Assembly: GCA_014879565.1 (NCBI GenBank)
Contig: JACSRW010000026.1
Location: forward strand, 1 to 64,000
DNA length: 64,000 nt
Direction of reading: 5' to 3'
Origin: Chitinophagaceae bacterium
GTDB taxonomy: Bacteria; Bacteroidota; Bacteroidia; Chitinophagales; Chitinophagaceae
This document shows, piece by piece, positions 61,601-64,000 of the stretch (position 1 is its first letter; the number at the start of each line of letters is the position of its first letter). The position numbers and the translations under genes are program-made. A model generated the notes under the pieces. It made no database searches. It had not been told where the DNA came from and saw nothing but the letters and a program-made list of their open reading frames with translations.

Positions 61601-62522
61601 ATTTTTCCTGACTGCTTTTCTCCGGGCGGTTGGCCAGGTACACGCCCAGCAGGATCACCGAGAGGGCAATCACCTGCATCCAGGTCACTTTTTCTCCGTA
61701 GTATACACCCCAGAGGATAGCGACAAACGGAATGCCATAGGTAACCAGGGAGGCGAAGAGACCGCCGGCCTTTTTAACCAGAATATAAAAAAGAACCGAT
61801 GCGAGGGCAGTTCCGAAAATACCCAGTACGGTACTGGCCAGGGTACTTAAGGCATAGGCCGATTGGGTAAGAGGCAGACTGAAATAACCGGTAAAGAGCA
61901 AGACAAGCAGGGAAGGGGGGATGAGACCGGTAAAGGCGATGGCCGCAATTTGTACGGAACTGACCCCTTTCAGCCGCTGGTGCACCATGTTTACATTGAA
62001 TCCGTAAAAAAGGGTGGCCAGTACCACAAATCCGGCATAAGCCAGGTAGGCGGGTGGCTGACTGGTATTGGCGTACAGCAAAAGAGCGCTGCCTGCCAGA
62101 CCGGTGAGCACCCCGGTAATTTTGGCCCGGCTGGTCTGCAGCCGGAAAAAAAGCACCCCGGTAATGATCACAAACAAAGGGGTAAGTGAGTTCAGGCTGC
62201 CCGTGAGCGCCCCGTCAATCCGGGTTTCGGCAATACAAAAAAGGAAAGCCGGAAAAAAGCTGCCCAGCCAGCCGCTCAGTAATACATAACGGATGGTGGC
62301 AGGAGGCAGGTTTTTAAGGGAGCGGATAAGAAAAGGGAGCATCACCAGTCCGGCGGAAAGCATCCGCAAAGCCGCCACCTGCCAGGGAGATAAAACCGGT
62401 CGTTGCCAGGCATCATACATCCCCCATTTCATCAGGATAAAAGAACTTCCCCAGATGATACAAAGGGCGATAAACAACAGCCAGCTTAACAGTCGGTTAT
62501 TCATAAAGGAGGCAAAGTTCAA
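61599..62522 (-). CDS. DMT-superfamily (EamA) transporter
   Basis: A 307-aa, ten-helix inner-membrane exporter made of two EamA repeats. LCIIWGSSFILMKWG at the start of repeat 1, GALTGSLNSLTPLFVIITGVLFF at the end of repeat 1 and GGLFASLVTYGIPFVAILWGVYYGEKVTWMQ in repeat 2 are typical. The substrate is unknown. M7 (62504) is an alternative start. Confidence 0.9.
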   Translation of the reverse strand: MNFASFMNNRLLSWLLFIALCIIWGSSFILMKWGMYDAWQRPVLSPWQVAALRMLSAGLVMLPFLIRSLKNLPPATIRYVLLSGWLGSFFPAFLFCIAETRIDGALTGSLNSLTPLFVIITGVLFFRLQTSRAKITGVLTGLAGSALLLYANTSQPPAYLAYAGFVVLATLFYGFNVNMVHQRLKGVSSVQIAAIAFTGLIPPSLLVLLFTGYFSLPLTQSAYALSTLASTVLGIFGTALASVLFYILVKKAGGLFASLVTYGIPFVAILWGVYYGEKVTWMQVIALSVILLGVYLANRPEKSSQEK

Positions 62523-62584
62523 GAATCAGATTCAATCGGGGGCATTTTTTTTATATTGCGGCGAATCAAAACAACTTATTAACC

Positions 62585-63331
62585 ATGAGCCGAATCAGAC
62601 TGAGCCAGCTATCCACCCGTGCGCCGGAGCACGCCAGTAAGGAAGAACTGAAAGAAAAAACAGCCCGCCTGGTGGAAGAACTGGATGCCCTGCAAAACCT
62701 GTTATTCGCAGAAGGAAAACATGCAATACTGGTGGTAATTCAGGGTATGGATGCCAGCGGAAAAGACGGCCTGATCCGGGATGTGCTGGGCAATATGAAC
62801 CCGCAGGGGGTTACCGTAAAATCATGGAAGGCCCCCACCCCCGAAGAGCTTTCCCATGATTTTCTCTGGCGGATTCATGAACACGCTCCGGCCCGGGGTA
62901 TGATACAGGTATTTAACCGTTCGCATTATGAAGATATCCTGGTTACCCGGGTACATAAATGGTGCGATGATGATACAGCCCGGAAAAGGATGAAGGCCAT
63001 CAATGATTTTGAACAGCTGCTCCAGGAGCATAACCACACCCATATCCTGAAATTTTACCTCCACATATCCCGGGAAGAACAGCACGAACGGCTGAATGAA
63101 CGGATGCGGGACCCGGCCAAAATGTGGAAATACAATGAAAAAGACTTTGAGGAAGCCCGGTTATGGGACGAGTATATGACTATGTACGAAGACTGTTTTG
63201 CCCATTGTGACAAACCCGAATGGATCATCGTGCCGGCCGACCAGAACTGGTATAAGGAATACCTGGTAGCCAAAGCGCTGCACGACCTGCTCAGCGGGCT
63301 GGATATGCAGTTTCCGGGGCTGAAAAAGTAA
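62585..63331 (+). CDS. Polyphosphate kinase 2 family protein
   Basis: A 248-aa PPK2-type P-loop kinase that transfers phosphate between polyphosphate and nucleotides. Walker A QGMDASGKDG (53-62), lid with FNRSHYEDILVTRVH, and FYLHISREEQHERLNERMRDPAKMWKYNEKDFEEARLWDEYMTMYEDCF. The single domain and this motif set fit class I/III enzymes; nucleotide preference is not determined. A -7-like TATATTG precedes it (62552-62558). Confidence 0.92.
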   Translation: MSRIRLSQLSTRAPEHASKEELKEKTARLVEELDALQNLLFAEGKHAILVVIQGMDASGKDGLIRDVLGNMNPQGVTVKSWKAPTPEELSHDFLWRIHEHAPARGMIQVFNRSHYEDILVTRVHKWCDDDTARKRMKAINDFEQLLQEHNHTHILKFYLHISREEQHERLNERMRDPAKMWKYNEKDFEEARLWDEYMTMYEDCFAHCDKPEWIIVPADQNWYKEYLVAKALHDLLSGLDMQFPGLKK

Positions 63332-63407
63332 TTCGGGCGCCCGGTATTTTTTTTTTAATATCTTGGAAAACATATTGAACATCCATTTATAACCAAAATC
63401 AGAAATT

Positions 63408-63776
63408 ATGGGAATGCTTAAAGAGTTTAAAGAGTTCGCCATGAAGGGCAATGTGATTGACCTGGCCGTGGGTGTGGTCATCGGGGCCGCCTTCGGAAAA
63501 ATCGTTGATTCCATGGTGGGCGATATTATCATGCCGGTACTGGGCAAGATTATGGGCAATCCGGACTATTTTGCCACCTGGACAGCCGCCGGAATACCCG
63601 TCGGGAAATTTATCCAGGCCGTCTTCAATTTTGTCATTATCGCCTTTGTACTGTTCCTGGTAATCAAGGCTATTAATGCCAGCAAAAAGAAGGAGGAAGC
63701 TGCTCCTGCCGGACCGCCCCCCACCCCGGAAGATATCCAGCTGCTCAGGGAAATCAGGGATTCTTTAAAAAAATAA
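63408..63776 (+). CDS. mscL: Large-conductance mechanosensitive channel
   Basis: A 122-aa pentameric channel subunit. The N-terminal amphipathic helix and TM1 read [39 protein letters not shown]2 is [19 protein letters not shown], and the cytoplasmic helix begins [12 protein letters not shown]. The periplasmic loop is short. It protects against osmotic downshock. Confidence 0.97.
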   Translation: MGMLKEFKEFAMKGNVIDLAVGVVIGAAFGKIVDSMVGDIIMPVLGKIMGNPDYFATWTAAGIPVGKFIQAVFNFVIIAFVLFLVIKAINASKKKEEAAPAGPPPTPEDIQLLREIRDSLKK

Positions 63777-63790
63777 TATGTGAAAAAACA

Positions 63791-63807
63791 GGGCGGAGCA
63801 GCCGCCC
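63791..63807 (+). terminator. Hairpin after mscL, probable terminator
   Basis: GGGCGG-AGCAG-CCGCCC, 14 bp after the mscL stop, followed at 9 nt by TTATTTTT. Confidence 0.5.
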
Positions 63808-63816
63808 CGATTCCCT

Positions 63817-63824
63817 TATTTTTG
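63817..63824 (+). promoter_or_regulatory. -7 box TATTTTTG upstream of scpA
   Basis: An exact TAnnTTTG, 56 bp before the GTG of scpA. The predicted start coincides with the base of the next hairpin (63828-63854). Confidence 0.5.
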
Positions 63825-63827
63825 CGA

Positions 63828-63862
63828 GGGCTGTATCTTAAGCCGGTACAGCCCTTTTCTTT
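63828..63862 (+). terminator. GGGCTGTA/TACAGCCC hairpin with U-run before scpA
   Basis: 8-bp perfect stem (63828-63835 with 63847-63854) then TTTTCTTTT. In form an intrinsic terminator, either a second mscL terminator or, if the 63817 box is used, an attenuator-like structure at the 5' end of the scpA transcript. Confidence 0.6.
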
Positions 63863-63880
63863 TCCGTAAAATAAAACCGC

Positions 63881-64000
63881 GTGCAGAACCCGTCGTACCA
63901 GATTAAGTTACCCCAGTTTGAAGGCCCCTTCGACCTGTTGCTCTTTTTCATTGAAAGAGATGAACTGGATATCTATAACATCCCGATTACCCGGATCACC
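63881..64000 (+). CDS. scpA: Segregation and condensation protein A (N-terminal part, cut by window edge)
   Basis: The first 40 codons from a GTG at 63881. The translation contains YQIKLPQFEGPFDLLLFFIE and then RDELDIYNIPITRIT, the hallmark N-terminus of ScpA (F-x-G-P-x-D-L-L-L). ScpA is the kleisin of the SMC-ScpAB condensin. The rest lies outside the window. Confidence 0.88.
   Translation, partial: MQNPSYQIKLPQFEGPFDLLLFFIERDELDIYNIPITRIT

Overview
The window looks like a contiguous chromosomal segment of a Bacteroidota bacterium, most likely from the Chitinophagales. Five things support this: an LpxC-FabZ fusion, the type IX secretion regulator PorX plus a very large secreted protease with a T9SS-type tail, an 11-subunit complex I (nuoABCDHIJKLMN), weak Shine-Dalgarno sequences, and repeated TAnnTTTG -7 promoter boxes upstream of genes. 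I see no phage, IS element, tRNA, rRNA or CRISPR array. GC content appears to be around 48-50% (estimated by eye) and style is uniform throughout.

Layout. 1-3.8 kb: a plus-strand nitrosative-stress type operon (RIC/YtfE di-iron repair protein, tandem DUF2249 protein, heme-copper-oxidase-I-like membrane protein, DUF59 protein, Rrf2 regulator) behind a perfect 18-bp palindrome. 3.8-6.8 kb: tnaA and tpl (tryptophanase and tyrosine phenol-lyase) on the minus strand, preceded by a leader with a 14-codon Trp-containing ORF. 7.4-19.8 kb: a [NiFe]-hydrogenase locus, with the hypB-F-C-D-(TonB receptor)-hypE maturation genes on the minus strand and hyaA-B-C-D on the plus strand. The small subunit has the six-cysteine proximal-cluster signature of O2-tolerant group 1d enzymes. 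19.9-22.6 kb: pyruvate phosphate dikinase. 22.8-34.1 kb: complex I lacking NuoE/F/G, with a ferredoxin-reductase-like gene upstream and an unknown gene at its tail. 34.2-43.1 kb: mfd and the giant subtilase. 43.5-50.4 kb: gyrB, lpxC-fabZ, a ChaN-like gene, lpxD and an HD phosphohydrolase. 50.5-64 kb: porX, a metallo-hydrolase, acyl-CoA dehydrogenase, an MsbA-like ABC exporter, rbfA, a LolC/E-like permease, a transketolase N-terminal half, a WecA-like transferase, frr, a DMT exporter, PPK2, mscL and the start of scpA.

How it fits together. Hydrogen oxidation (Hya) and complex I would both reduce quinone. With no NADH-dehydrogenase module beside it, complex I probably takes electrons from another donor such as ferredoxin. 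The RIC operon would repair iron-sulfur proteins, which are abundant here, after NO or oxidative damage. The TonB receptor inside the hyp operon is a candidate nickel importer for the hydrogenase. PorX and the T9SS-type protease share a secretion system.

Most unusual: (1) a compact candidate tryptophan-sensing leader peptide before tnaA; (2) a family of 7- or 8-bp 'stuttering' spacers that often run in phase from the stop codon of the preceding gene, each with its own word; (3) a 100-bp period palindromic tandem array at 54.65-54.94 kb built of the same 7-bp stutter; (4) two CTGAC-N4-GTCA-like sites two helical turns apart between the divergent hydrogenase units.
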